Below, piece after piece: positions 1 to 9,179 of a DNA stretch of 46,756 bases; the first letter of the stretch is position 1; each line of letters starts with the position of its first letter. Origin of the DNA: Saprospiraceae bacterium UBA7328 (GTDB taxonomy: Bacteria; Bacteroidota; Bacteroidia; Chitinophagales; Saprospiraceae); the NCBI GenBank assembly GCA_002471345.1, contig DKPS01000164.1:1-46756 (forward strand), written 5' to 3'. A model generated the notes under the pieces. That model was not told the origin of the DNA, did no database searches, and saw only the letters and a program-made list of their open reading frames with translations. Both the position numbers and the translations under genes were made by a program.

Positions 1-1
1 T

Positions 2-535
2 TCTCATGTAATGTGTCCATGGATCCCACACATTAAGAGAGGAGAGTTCAGCAAGGAAGATGCAGATAAAGCCATTGCTGCTTTCAATTCAGGAGGAAAA
101 GTTTTAAAGGATTATGGGATCACCTTTTGTTATCATCCACATGGGTATGAACTTCAACCTTATAAGGATGGAACCCTCTTAGACTATATTATTCAAAATA
201 CTGATCCAGAATTAGTTTCATTTGAAATGGATGTCTTCTGGGTACAGTTTGGAGGAGGAGACCCTGTGAGCCTTCTTAAAAAGTATCCAAAAAGATGGAA
301 AATGCTCCACCTCAAGGACATGAAAGAAGGAATCAAAAAAGATCTGACAGGAGGGACAGATGTAGAACATAATGTTATTCTTGGATCAGGTCAAGTCGAT
401 ATAGAAGGAGTAATACGTACAGCTAAGGAAATAGGCGTGGATTTCTATTTTATAGAAGATGAAAGCAGTTCGGTTATGAACCAAGTTCCAGAAAGTGTAG
501 AATGGATAAGGTCATTAAAAACAAATGATAAATAG
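2..535 (+). CDS. Sugar phosphate isomerase/epimerase, TIM barrel (5' truncated by window edge)
   Basis: This is the C-terminal part of a xylose-isomerase-like TIM-barrel protein. The reading frame stays open to the first bases of the window (codons for S-H-V precede the first visible Met at position 11), so the true start lies outside. Visible family features are a 'CYHPHGYE' strand with metal- or sugar-binding His and Glu, 'FEMDVFWV', 'MLHLKDMK' and a C-terminal 'YFIEDE' strand. These match the AP-endonuclease-2-like sugar isomerase/epimerase family, which usually binds a divalent metal and interconverts ketoses or acts in inositol-type sugar catabolism. The substrate cannot be read from the sequence. 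It ends two bases from the stop of the convergent symporter gene, with no hairpin terminator visible between them. A second member of the family lies at 33792-34742. Confidence 0.85.
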   Translation, partial: SHVMCPWIPHIKRGEFSKEDADKAIAAFNSGGKVLKDYGITFCYHPHGYELQPYKDGTLLDYIIQNTDPELVSFEMDVFWVQFGGGDPVSLLKKYPKRWKMLHLKDMKEGIKKDLTGGTDVEHNVILGSGQVDIEGVIRTAKEIGVDFYFIEDESSSVMNQVPESVEWIRSLKTNDK

Positions 536-537
536 AC

Positions 538-2019
538 TTACATATCCATTACTTTTTCTACAGCAGGGTCTAATTTTGGAGGTTTTGACAACAGCGTAAC
601 TAATATAAATAATATCATGGAGACTATTAACGCAAATGCTCCCACGTCGATATTATAAGGTAATGTCCACTTTAACATTTTAAATGTAAAATTTATAACT
701 AAACTGGATAGAATAGCAATGTTAGCTGCTTTTGCCGTAGCACGTTTCCAATTAAATCCTATCGTAACTACAGGTACAATAGCGGCGGCAAATGTACCCC
801 AGCCAAATGCTCCTAAAATGGCAATGAGATCACCTGAGTAAAGAGCAAATACAGAAGCTACTACAGTGAGTAAGAAAGTAGTAATACGAGCTGTTAGTAG
901 CTCATTCTTAATCTTTTTTCCAAAATATTTAGGAATATCATGCATAACTGCAGCGGTACCAATATTTAAAAAAGCATCAGCTGTAGACATAATTGCGGCA
1001 AAGAGCCCTGCGAATACAATGCCTGCTAAAATAGGATGAGCATAGTACTGTAGAAACTGAGATGCAGCTTGATCAGGAGATTCTAATGGTGGATGCGCTC
1101 CATTGATTACTAAAGCTCTCATTGCTAATCCAATGCCAATCCACAGTAAAGCGCTGAATAAATAGCCTAGAATACTAACAGGTAAAATATGTTTTGCATC
1201 AGAAATCTTTTTATTCATCATCATCTTAGTGATGACATGTGGCTGACCAGAGCCTCCCAAACCAAAAAGTAACATCCAGGAGAGACATCCGAACATACCT
1301 AAAGTGCCCCACGGTCCTATAGCTTGAGGATCATCTTCATAAATGATCTCATTCATCTCCATTAGGCCTCCATCAAAACTGTAAACAACCGTAATAAAGA
1401 CTAACAGTGCGGCTATTACCATTACTCCTCCTTGGATCATATCGGTATAGACTGAGGCAATGATTCCTCCAGTGACACTATAAAAAACAAGTATAGAACA
1501 AGAAATAATCAAACACATCTCTAAACTCATATCACCAAAGTATCCACCTGCATTCAGAATATCCTTGAGTACTATGGACATGGCTAATACCTGAGTAGCT
1601 AAATATCCTAAAACACCTAAAATGATGGCAAGAGCAATAAGTAGTCGAGTTTCATTATTGCCATATCGCTTATAGACCACATCAGGAAGAGAGAAGAAGT
1701 CTCCCAATTCTGCAAAAAGTCTTAGTCGTTTTCCCAATAACATAAAAGACAGACTAAATCCTAAGACAGCAATTATCGCCATCCAAAATGAACTCATGCC
1801 CATACTGTATACCAGTCCTGGACCTCCTACGAATCCAAACCCACTGAGTGTTGTGGAAAAGACAGCAAAGGCAGTAACCCATATGCCCAATTCCTTACCG
1901 GCCATGAAAAAGTCATGTGCAGATTTGGTTTTACGCAGTGCCCATATTCCAATACCCAAGCATAAAAGCATGTAGAGTGTAATGCAGGTAAGTATGATCG
2001 GATTTCTTAGTTCTTCCAT
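538..2019 (-). CDS. Sodium:solute symporter (SSS family)
   Basis: An integral inner-membrane secondary transporter of the SSS family, which couples Na+ entry to uptake of sugars, amino acids or organic acids. The product is about 493 residues, the normal length, with about 13 hydrophobic segments. The family signature is visible as 'AAIMSTADAFLNIGTAA' in the middle-to-late part, along with the 'SGFGFVGGPGLVY' glycine-rich stretch near the N-terminus. The open frame reaches 2040, but that codon is TTG; I prefer the ATG at 2019, which starts the protein directly before the first membrane helix. An 8-bp inverted repeat lies 25 bases upstream of that ATG. The substrate is unknown; the convergent sugar-isomerase-like gene makes a sugar plausible, as an inference only. 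Confidence 0.9.
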   Translation of the reverse strand: MEELRNPIILTCITLYMLLCLGIGIWALRKTKSAHDFFMAGKELGIWVTAFAVFSTTLSGFGFVGGPGLVYSMGMSSFWMAIIAVLGFSLSFMLLGKRLRLFAELGDFFSLPDVVYKRYGNNETRLLIALAIILGVLGYLATQVLAMSIVLKDILNAGGYFGDMSLEMCLIISCSILVFYSVTGGIIASVYTDMIQGGVMVIAALLVFITVVYSFDGGLMEMNEIIYEDDPQAIGPWGTLGMFGCLSWMLLFGLGGSGQPHVITKMMMNKKISDAKHILPVSILGYLFSALLWIGIGLAMRALVINGAHPPLESPDQAASQFLQYYAHPILAGIVFAGLFAAIMSTADAFLNIGTAAVMHDIPKYFGKKIKNELLTARITTFLLTVVASVFALYSGDLIAILGAFGWGTFAAAIVPVVTIGFNWKRATAKAANIAILSSLVINFTFKMLKWTLPYNIDVGAFALIVSMILFILVTLLSKPPKLDPAVEKVMDM

Positions 2020-2044
2020 TTTGAGAAAAGTATTAAGCAATTCA

Positions 2045-2062
2045 TTTTAGGAGATCCTAAAA
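2045..2062. promoter_or_regulatory. Perfect 8-bp inverted repeat upstream of the symporter gene
   Basis: TTTTAGGA and TCCTAAAA flank a two-base spacer, giving an 18-bp near-palindrome about 25 bases before the preferred ATG of the symporter. The position suits an operator bound by a dimeric repressor, or a small hairpin in the leader RNA. No regulator gene is adjacent, and AT-rich DNA produces such repeats by chance, so this is a weak call. Confidence 0.25.
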
Positions 2063-2132
2063 ATAGACAATGTATTGATAAAGACTGTTGATATAAATGG
2101 GATGAAGGCGTAATTGTATAAATAGAATTTAT

Positions 2133-2804
2133 TCACTTTTTAATTTTATTGATTTCAATAAAAAGATTAGCAATATCACCTTTAGCATTTATAGAAGAAG
2201 GGGCATTGCATTCTTGCTGAAGCTTTTTTAATGCCTTCTTGCTTTTGGATGGAATTTTTAGTAGTTGATCATGACAATATGCATAATGATCATATCTCTT
2301 TTTGTAGAATCCATCTTTATCACCAACATTGAGAATAACGTTAAAATTAGGTGGATGAAATACTATATCATGATGTTTGTATAAGTCATAATTGCCTTCT
2401 ACGATTAATTCTAGGATCATTGTTTCGGAGGTTTCTGGCAATAAGTAGTTGATATAAAATCTTTCATCGATGATAAAAGATTTTACAAAATCATTTCTGA
2501 TAGAAAGGACTCTATTATTCAGGTTTTCATAAAAAATTGAACCTGAAAGATCAATGTTGAATTTAATATCAATAGTGTCTATCTTGGCAATGACCTTACT
2601 GTCACACCAATTGTCACAAAACATTCGATCTTTAAAATTTGGCTCTGATAACCTCAGGTCAAATTCTCTCATATTAAACCTTTGAAATGCAGCGTCTACA
2701 AAAAAAGATTGTGTGTCTTGGGCACTTATTGGGGCCGAACCAACTATTAAGACCATAATTGCCCAAATGCTGTAATTCATTATTTCTTGTTTTACAAAAG
2801 GCAT
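2133..2804 (-). CDS. Secreted protein of unknown function
   Basis: A 223-residue protein that I do not recognise. The N-terminus carries a hydrophobic segment (about residues 10-27) ending in 'PISAQD', a typical signal-peptidase I site, so it is probably periplasmic or exported. There are two ATGs, one at 2804 and one eight codons in (2780); the longer form supplies a Lys in the n-region and is listed here. The mature part has a 'FCDNWCDSK' Cys pair, a 'YAYCHDQLL' Cys and a Lys-rich C-terminal helix, with no catalytic motif I can name. It stands alone, upstream of the symporter on the same strand with a gap of about 110 bases, and divergent from the cvfB-like gene. Confidence 0.6.
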   Translation of the reverse strand: MPFVKQEIMNYSIWAIMVLIVGSAPISAQDTQSFFVDAAFQRFNMREFDLRLSEPNFKDRMFCDNWCDSKVIAKIDTIDIKFNIDLSGSIFYENLNNRVLSIRNDFVKSFIIDERFYINYLLPETSETMILELIVEGNYDLYKHHDIVFHPPNFNVILNVGDKDGFYKKRYDHYAYCHDQLLKIPSKSKKALKKLQQECNAPSSINAKGDIANLFIEINKIKK

Positions 2805-2960
2805 TTAAAAAATTGAGTCAAATCTCATATTACTTTAAGAAGACGGTTGTTCCAAATATAACAAAGTCAGTTTTCTATGATCAATCTGAATGGATATGAG
2901 CGCTCTTTTACTGATATCATATTCTTTTTATATTGATCTTTGTCCAAGATATTTTCAATA

Positions 2961-3815
2961 ATGATCAAAATAGGAGAGTACCAAACACTTAATATAGATA
3001 GAGAATTGCCCCAAGGTTTTTACTTGGTTGATGATGATGAAGACGATGTCCTTATGCCAAGAGCTTACATCACAGAAGAAATGGAGATAGGTGATGATAT
3101 AGTAGTATTTGTGTATTGTGATTCGCTAGGAAGAGAGGTCGCAACTACTGAACGCCCTATGCTCACAATAGGAGAGTATGCAGCATTAACTGTGAAAAGT
3201 GTGAATGAGGTTGGGGCATTTTGTGATTGGGGAACAAGTAAAGAACTTCTCGTTCCTCATTCTAATCAGGCAGAGCGATTAGAAGAGGGTAAGGACTATG
3301 TTGTATACATGTATCTAGACGAACATTCTGATAGATTAGTAGGTACTACTAAACTTAGCAAATTCGTAAAGAATGAAGCTGATGAATATATCAAAATGGG
3401 TCAAGAGGTAAATGTCTTGGTGTATAAATCAACAGATATTGGATATAAAGTAATCATCAATCAAACCTTTGGCGGACTGATCTATAAAAATGAAGTAAAA
3501 AAGAATCTCAAAATAGGCCAAAGTCTTACTGGGTTTATAAAACCACTACGACCTGATGGGAAAATAGATGTCAGCTTAGACCCAGTAGGATATAGTAGTG
3601 TGAGTGAACATGAAGACATCATATTGGAGCGATTAGAAATGAATAATGGATTCCTGCCATTCCATGATAAAAGTGATCCAGAATTGATCAGAAAGGAATT
3701 TGGAATGAGCAAAAAACTATTTAAAAAGATTATTGGAAGTCTCTATAAACAAAAGAAAATTTTGATAAAAGATAAAGGGCTTTTTATAGAGAAAAGTGAT
3801 GATAAAGAAATGTAG
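2961..3815 (+). CDS. CvfB-like S1 RNA-binding protein
   Basis: A 284-residue protein of the CvfB/YitL family: repeated S1-like OB-fold domains followed by a C-terminal winged helix. Three S1-like units are visible. The first begins at 'GEYQTLNIDRELPQGFYLVD', the second has 'GAFCDWGTSKELLVPHSNQ', and the third begins 'GQEVNVLVYKSTDIGYKVII'. The C-terminal 'EFGMSKKLFKKIIGSLYKQ' fits the winged-helix end of the family. Characterised members in Firmicutes bind RNA and affect virulence gene expression; the role in Bacteroidota is not established. The frame opens at a TTG (2940), but the ATG at 2961 gives the family's usual short N-terminus. A strong bidirectional terminator follows. Confidence 0.85.
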   Translation: MIKIGEYQTLNIDRELPQGFYLVDDDEDDVLMPRAYITEEMEIGDDIVVFVYCDSLGREVATTERPMLTIGEYAALTVKSVNEVGAFCDWGTSKELLVPHSNQAERLEEGKDYVVYMYLDEHSDRLVGTTKLSKFVKNEADEYIKMGQEVNVLVYKSTDIGYKVIINQTFGGLIYKNEVKKNLKIGQSLTGFIKPLRPDGKIDVSLDPVGYSSVSEHEDIILERLEMNNGFLPFHDKSDPELIRKEFGMSKKLFKKIIGSLYKQKKILIKDKGLFIEKSDDKEM

Positions 3816-3847
3816 CAATACCCAAACTTATCAGAGTCTCATCAAAG

Positions 3848-3884
3848 AAAGAAGGCCCTTGATCACATAATCAAGGGCCTTCTT
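3848..3884. terminator. Bidirectional intrinsic terminator
   Basis: A perfect GC-containing hairpin with 14-base arms (AAGAAGGCCCTTGA paired with TCAAGGGCCTTCTT) flanks a short loop, with T-rich sequence on both sides. It sits between the convergent stops of the cvfB-like gene (3815) and the M16 peptidase gene (3904), so it probably terminates both transcripts. Confidence 0.85.
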
Positions 3885-3903
3885 ATTTATTTATTTTCAA
3901 AAA

Positions 3904-6786
3904 CTACTGACTGTCTGCAGGTGCAGGATCCATTATTAGCTCAATGTAATTGTCTTTTGAGAAATATTGTTTTACCGCGGCTTTTATCTGTGCAGAAGTC
4001 AAACTATTGATTTTCACTTCATAGTCTTCCATCAGGATTCCATCAAATGACTTGTCATCTTCGTGTTCAGTATTAATCTGTCTCTGCCAGAATCTATTTT
4101 CTTTCAAATTTTTAATTCTGCTTTGACGCTGAGTCTCTTTGACTTTAACCATATCAGCATCATCTGGACCTTCATTTATAGCCTTGTTTATTACATCCTT
4201 AGCAGCTTTAATTAGTTCATCTGCCATAGGGGGATCAGCATTAAAAGAAACAGTGATACCATATCTTTCTATAGGTTTTTTACTTCCTCCTCCTCTGACA
4301 CCCACTCCATATACTCCACCTTTATCTTCTCTCAGCTCTTCTCGTAGTTTGATACTTAGATAAGCTATTGCACTGCTCAATACATAGCTGTTTTCAGGTT
4401 TATAATCAAAATCACCGTGATAATACATATGTACATTTGTCTTAGGTGCTTGACCAAACTGAATACGATCTTTTAGCCCTCCAGTGACTGCTCTAATTCC
4501 TACATCTTTCCATTCTTCATCTCTTCCTGTATTAGGAAGATTACCTAGATATTTTTGGATATACCCTTTAATTTTTGTCTCATCAAAATTTCCAACAAAT
4601 GAAAATGTAAAATCAGAAGCATCCGCAAATCTCTCCTCATATATATCCATTGCTGCATCATAATCCATCATATTCCAATCCTCTTCTTTTGGCCATCCCA
4701 TTCTCGCATTATTATCATATTTCTTTTGACTTACATAGTCTGAGAAAAAGTATTGAGGATTAGACATTAGATTTTGATATAAACCTTTCATTCTTGTAGA
4801 ATACGAGGTAAACGCCTCTGCATCTTTACGTGGCTCAAAGAAATACTTATAAACCATTTGGAATAAGATTTCTAAGTCATCAGGAGATGAACTTCCACTA
4901 AACCCTTCTGAATACTCTCCGATATAAGGACTGATACCCACTGTTTTTCCAGCTAGTAATTTGTCTAATTGGACATTACTAAAAAGCCCAATTCCTGCTT
5001 CTGATACTATACTAGATGCATTTGTAGCATTCATATGCTGTTCGTCCGTATAAAGCGATGCACCTCCTGGGCTGAAAGCACTTGCAATAATCTCATCATT
5101 CTTAAAATCTGTCTTTTTAAGATACACTTCTACACCATTTGCCAATTCTATGTATTCTACTCCTACGTCCTCATATGATTCTGTTTTAGTTACTGCTACT
5201 GGAGTTAATTCGGTATCAAAGAATGGAGCATCTATCGCATCATCCACATAAGGATCTACTTTGGTCATTGCCACTTTATCTAATAATCCTTGTACTTCTG
5301 CTTCTGAAGGTAATGGAGATTCTTCTTTTTCTGGTCCAGTAATAATAACTACTCTACTCTGATCTCTTACCCATTTTTTAGCTAATTGATTTACTTCATG
5401 TAGAGTTATAGTTGGCATATACTTTTCATACAACTCTAATGTCTGATCAGGCCCAGGGACAGGATTGTTATCTAAAAAATTGTAAACATATCTCATAGAT
5501 AAATTTCCAGATTCAGTTTTGTCCATTTCCTTGAAGCTTTTTTCTGCTCCTTCCATGGCACCCTTTTTTGCTCTATCTAATTCTCCAGCAGTAAATCCAT
5601 GGAGTAATACTCTCTTGTTTTCAGTAAGTATTGTTTCTAGTCCGTTAGCAGCTTTTCCTTCTGGTACAATGGCAAATGAACTATAAGTATCCATATCTCC
5701 TACACTACTGCCATATCCTGAGTTTGCGAAAATAAATGGCGGCTCTGCTGATTGGCGCAATTCGTCATATCTTACTCTAAGCATTCTGTTGTAAAGAGAG
5801 TTCACAACGGTCTGTCTATAGTCCTTCAGATTTTTTGTGTGTACTTTATCGTGCTTATACATAAGTTGGATCTGAGTAAAAGAAGCTTCCTTGTCCGAAA
5901 CTACACTTACCAATGTCTCCTCATGTCTTGGAACATCATAATTCGTTCTTTCTCGTGCTCCTTCTGACTTTGGTATCGCTCCAAAAAGAGTCTTTATTTG
6001 AGCTTCTACAGCTGCCACATCTACATCTCCCACTACAACTACTGCCATGAGATCAGGCCTATACCAATCTCTATAGAATCTTTTGAACACCTCATAATCA
6101 GCGTTTTTAATTATATCAGGTGACCCAATAGGTAACCTTTCAGCATACATAGAACCATGGAATAGCACAGGAAAATATTCTTGTTGCATTCTTTGGTCAG
6201 GACTCAATCTACTTCGCCATTCTGATTCTACTACTCCTCTTTCTTTGTCTATTTCTTCATGAACAAAAGTCACACCATTGGCCCAATCTTTAATAATGAG
6301 CATTCCTTTGTCAAAAAGTTCTGCACTATCAGTACGTACTTGAAGCATGTACACAGTCTCATCAAAAGAAGTATATGCGTTGAGATCTGGTCCAAACCTG
6401 GTGCCTACAGATTCTAAGTAATCTACAAGTTCACTTTTTTCGAAATTTTCTGTGCCATTAAAAGCCATGTGTTCTACAAAGTGAGCCAAGCCTAATTGAT
6501 CTTCGTCTTCGAGAATAGAACCGGCATTAAGAGCCAATCTCAATTCTGCCCGATTCTCAGGTTTTTGATTTTTTTGAATGTAGTATTTCATTCCATTAGA
6601 AAGCATTCCAGTAGTAAGTCTAGAGTCACTTGGAATCTCCATATTTGTTACAATCGGAGCCTTAGGTGCCATCGCTTCAGTTTCCACGGTTGTGGTAGTG
6701 GCAGTCTCGGTGACTTTTGGACTACATTGAATGATGAGGAATGAAGAAATTAAGAAAAGTAAGATTCGTGAAACGTTTTTATTCAT
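3904..6786 (-). CDS. M16 family zinc metallopeptidase lipoprotein
   Basis: A 960-residue zinc endopeptidase of the pitrilysin/M16 family, with two catalytic-type halves on one chain. The inverted zinc motif HxxEH is intact at residues 102-106 (HFVEH), and the downstream metal-ligand Glu lies in the 'EEIDKERGVVESEWR' stretch. The second half has the inactive-type partner domains, with 'RQINTEHEDD' near the C-terminus. The N-terminus is a lipoprotein signal with the lipobox Cys at about residue 21, followed by a Thr/Glu-rich linker, so the enzyme is likely membrane-anchored in the periplasm or on the surface. M16 enzymes of this size degrade peptides inside a closing chamber. It is monocistronic and ends at the shared terminator. 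Confidence 0.93.
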   Translation of the reverse strand: MNKNVSRILLFLISSFLIIQCSPKVTETATTTTVETEAMAPKAPIVTNMEIPSDSRLTTGMLSNGMKYYIQKNQKPENRAELRLALNAGSILEDEDQLGLAHFVEHMAFNGTENFEKSELVDYLESVGTRFGPDLNAYTSFDETVYMLQVRTDSAELFDKGMLIIKDWANGVTFVHEEIDKERGVVESEWRSRLSPDQRMQQEYFPVLFHGSMYAERLPIGSPDIIKNADYEVFKRFYRDWYRPDLMAVVVVGDVDVAAVEAQIKTLFGAIPKSEGARERTNYDVPRHEETLVSVVSDKEASFTQIQLMYKHDKVHTKNLKDYRQTVVNSLYNRMLRVRYDELRQSAEPPFIFANSGYGSSVGDMDTYSSFAIVPEGKAANGLETILTENKRVLLHGFTAGELDRAKKGAMEGAEKSFKEMDKTESGNLSMRYVYNFLDNNPVPGPDQTLELYEKYMPTITLHEVNQLAKKWVRDQSRVVIITGPEKEESPLPSEAEVQGLLDKVAMTKVDPYVDDAIDAPFFDTELTPVAVTKTESYEDVGVEYIELANGVEVYLKKTDFKNDEIIASAFSPGGASLYTDEQHMNATNASSIVSEAGIGLFSNVQLDKLLAGKTVGISPYIGEYSEGFSGSSSPDDLEILFQMVYKYFFEPRKDAEAFTSYSTRMKGLYQNLMSNPQYFFSDYVSQKKYDNNARMGWPKEEDWNMMDYDAAMDIYEERFADASDFTFSFVGNFDETKIKGYIQKYLGNLPNTGRDEEWKDVGIRAVTGGLKDRIQFGQAPKTNVHMYYHGDFDYKPENSYVLSSAIAYLSIKLREELREDKGGVYGVGVRGGGSKKPIERYGITVSFNADPPMADELIKAAKDVINKAINEGPDDADMVKVKETQRQSRIKNLKENRFWQRQINTEHEDDKSFDGILMEDYEVKINSLTSAQIKAAVKQYFSKDNYIELIMDPAPADSQ

Positions 6787-6970
6787 CAGTTTTGTTTTAG
6801 TTATCTATTTAATTGCAAACTCACTCAATATAGTATACCGAGGAGCATTGTTTTCTTATTTAATTGTTAATAAATGAAATAATCAAAGGCATTGATTTAT
6901 GTCGCAAGACATCAAACAAATCAGACTATTTTATATCTTGAATACTAACAAAAAAATAAACGTATAGTTG

Positions 6971-7651
6971 ATGAATAATGCTTGCTTTCTGCTCATTGTT
7001 GTACTCTTCTCTTCATGTCAAAACTCTAGTCCACCACCAATTGAACAGGAGAGGAGTGAAAATGTCCAACTAGTAGAAAGCATAGATTTTGAAATACTCA
7101 GAGATACTTCTGTGCATTTTCTTTGGAGAGAAAATGTGTATGATGATGAAATTCAAGATTCAGTAAATTCAATTGTAATCAATGAATCATATGTTAAAAT
7201 TATTTCACCTTCTGAAAAAGCCGCTTTAGCCTATGTTTCTACATTTATCGGCAATGACTGCTGGTGGGATGGGGCTATGAATGAAGAACGAAGCAATCTA
7301 AAATGTACAATTCTCACAGCATTGAATTTGGGATATCAATGTTCAGATGGTCATCTTGGATTGATAAGAAAATGGTTTTCTAGAGACAAGACTGTATTGA
7401 ATGAGATAGTGAATTGTCCTACAATACCTTATACTTCTACTATGCAAAACACTTTTGAAGCTATTGATATTAAAAGAATGCAAGACACTTTAGAAATATT
7501 TTTTGCCGTGACCCAGATGAATATGAGAGAAGGTATTAATACAAAATATACAGAGAACAATATTTTCAAGGTCAATCAAAATGGATTGAATTTAATAAGC
7601 AAGGAAATGTCAGAATTCGTTAAGAGCAAAATGACAATTGGAGTAGAGTAG
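6971..7651 (+). CDS. Lipoprotein of unknown function
   Basis: A 226-residue protein with a clear lipoprotein leader: a hydrophobic run, then 'LFSSCQ' with the lipobox Cys at about residue 16. I chose the ATG at 6971; a TTG sits one codon upstream. The mature part contains a 'GNDCWWDGAMNEE' stretch and several Cys (C-T-I-L, 'YQCSDGH', 'VNCPTIP') that could form disulfides in the periplasm. No family or catalytic motif is recognisable. It lies between the M16 peptidase (divergent) and the SGNH hydrolase (37 bases downstream, same strand), so it may be co-transcribed with the latter. Confidence 0.65.
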   Translation: MNNACFLLIVVLFSSCQNSSPPPIEQERSENVQLVESIDFEILRDTSVHFLWRENVYDDEIQDSVNSIVINESYVKIISPSEKAALAYVSTFIGNDCWWDGAMNEERSNLKCTILTALNLGYQCSDGHLGLIRKWFSRDKTVLNEIVNCPTIPYTSTMQNTFEAIDIKRMQDTLEIFFAVTQMNMREGINTKYTENNIFKVNQNGLNLISKEMSEFVKSKMTIGVE

Positions 7652-7688
7652 AAGTTTCCTTACTTTTCCGTTAACTTTTAATTTTCAA

Positions 7689-8426
7689 ATGAATAGACGT
7701 AATGCTCTTATAAGCACTGGACTTTTTCCATTGTCCATGAGTATTTGGCGACAAGCCGAAGAGATGGCAATAAATATACCTGAAGGTCTGAAAATTCTTT
7801 TTCAAGGCGACAGTATTACAGATGCAGGAAGGAATAGAGGAAGTTATTATGCAAATGACGGATGGGGAATGGGAAATGGGTATGTCTCTTTTGCGGTGAA
7901 ACAACTACTTGGTACAATGCCAGAGAAAGGGCTAAAGTGCTATAACAGAGGAATAAGCGGTCATAAAGTACACCAATTAGCAAATAGATGGGAAGATGAT
8001 TGCCTTAATCTGAGACCGGATGTGATGAGCATATTGATCGGAGTTAATGATTATTGGCACACTCTCACTCATGGTTATACAGGAGATTTAAAGACTTATC
8101 GTACAGATCTTGATGCACTACTTAAAAGAACAAAAGATGAATTACCTGATATGAAATTAATCATATTAGAACCTTTTGTTCTCAAAAAAGGCACAGCTAT
8201 AAAAGAAAGTGATTGGCTTCCAATGTTTGATGAGTTCAGAATGGCAAGCAAGGATTTAGCTCAGAATTTCGGAGCAGAATTTGTTCCATACCAATCCATG
8301 TTTGATGCTGCTTTAAGCAAAGCAGATACTGCTTATTGGTGCCCGGATGGAGTACATCCTTCTATGGCAGGTGCCCACCTTATGGCGCAAGGATGGTTAG
8401 AGGCATTTAGTAGATTGAACTTTTAA
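7689..8426 (+). CDS. SGNH/GDSL-type esterase or acyl hydrolase
   Basis: A 245-residue SGNH hydrolase with all four family blocks: GDSIT at 40-44 (nucleophile Ser42), the block II Gly in 'NRGISGH' (about 88), GVND at 118-121 (Asn120), and 'DGVHPS' with the catalytic Asp220 and His223. The family removes acetyl or longer acyl groups from carbohydrates or lipids; close relatives in Bacteroidota are annotated as rhamnogalacturonan acetylesterases or lysophospholipase L1-like. The N-terminus 'MNRRNALISTGLF' resembles a Tat or Sec leader with an Arg pair, so export is likely. The next gene starts 12 bases after the stop, suggesting an operon with the membrane protein. Confidence 0.9.
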   Translation: MNRRNALISTGLFPLSMSIWRQAEEMAINIPEGLKILFQGDSITDAGRNRGSYYANDGWGMGNGYVSFAVKQLLGTMPEKGLKCYNRGISGHKVHQLANRWEDDCLNLRPDVMSILIGVNDYWHTLTHGYTGDLKTYRTDLDALLKRTKDELPDMKLIILEPFVLKKGTAIKESDWLPMFDEFRMASKDLAQNFGAEFVPYQSMFDAALSKADTAYWCPDGVHPSMAGAHLMAQGWLEAFSRLNF

Positions 8427-8438
8427 ATTTTGATCTGA

Positions 8439-8954
8439 ATGAGACCATATGTTGTTCTACTTTCTATTCTCATTACTCTTTTGTTGATCATTGGAGTTGC
8501 TCAAGTTTATGAGCCTCTTTCAGGTCTTACTGGAGCAAATCATCCAAATTTCAAAGGGATGAAAGTGAGCCCAGATAATACAGATCTTCATAATCATACT
8601 AAATGGATGGGTTATCTTTTTGCTATGGGATTGATAGCAATGTTTACAACTATCCTAATTATAGGAAGTAGAAGAGCTAGTAAGAATACTGGCATGTTTA
8701 AGGGATTAGTTGTCTTCGGAATTGTTTATGCCTTTCTTTTCACTATGATGATTCTTGCCAATTGGTCCTATGTCAATGATCCTAATCATTCGTTCTTTTG
8801 GCAAATGCCAAAACCTACTGCTTGGATGATTTATGTATTGTGGTTATCTCCATTAATTGTTACTGCGTTGTATGTTTTTAATTTTGAAAGATGGGTGATT
8901 TCCCCTGAAGATGAGGCAGAGATAAAAAATTATTTAGAGCAGCAATCCAAATAA
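8439..8954 (+). CDS. Four-helix membrane protein of unknown function
   Basis: A 171-residue protein with four hydrophobic segments (about residues 5-23, 58-76, 87-107 and 127-147) and a charged cytoplasmic tail 'PEDEAEIKNYLEQQ'. The loop after helix 1 contains 'HPNFKGM' and 'DLHNHTKWMGYL', so several His residues sit near the membrane face. I do not recognise a named family. It starts 12 bases after the SGNH hydrolase stop and is probably co-transcribed with it. A weak terminator-like hairpin follows at about 9030. Confidence 0.7.
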   Translation: MRPYVVLLSILITLLLIIGVAQVYEPLSGLTGANHPNFKGMKVSPDNTDLHNHTKWMGYLFAMGLIAMFTTILIIGSRRASKNTGMFKGLVVFGIVYAFLFTMMILANWSYVNDPNHSFFWQMPKPTAWMIYVLWLSPLIVTALYVFNFERWVISPEDEAEIKNYLEQQSK

Positions 8955-9029
8955 TTAGATTCTCCTTTTTTGCGAGATCTTATATTGTTGATAGGGTAGG
9001 AAAAGCAAAGAAAAGTCAATAAGGTAATC

Positions 9030-9056
9030 GAGTTTGCTAAGCTCTTTTTTGTTTTT
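9030..9056 (+). terminator. Possible intrinsic terminator after the SGNH/membrane-protein pair
   Basis: GAGTTT and AAGCTC (one G-T wobble) can form a 6-bp stem around a GCT loop, followed directly by TTTTTTG and TTTTT. The stem is short, but the T-tract and position, about 75 bases after the stop of the four-helix protein, fit a terminator. Confidence 0.4.
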
Positions 9057-9155
9057 AGTTGATTGCGCTAACTCGAGAAATCTGATACAAAATGAGCATC
9101 AAAAATCATATCATAAACTACTCCAAATAGGTCAATACATATCTCGAATTAATCA

Positions 9156-9163
9156 TAGCTTTG
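9156..9163 (+). promoter_or_regulatory. Possible Bacteroidota -7 promoter element before the MATE gene
   Basis: TAGCTTTG is an exact match to the Bacteroidota -7 consensus TAnnTTTG and lies 16 bases before the MATE ATG. No TTG/TTTG -33 element stands at the expected distance, so this is a weak prediction. If it is used, the leader would be only about 10 bases. Confidence 0.25.
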
Positions 9164-9179
9164 GTCGCTTTTAGATGGC

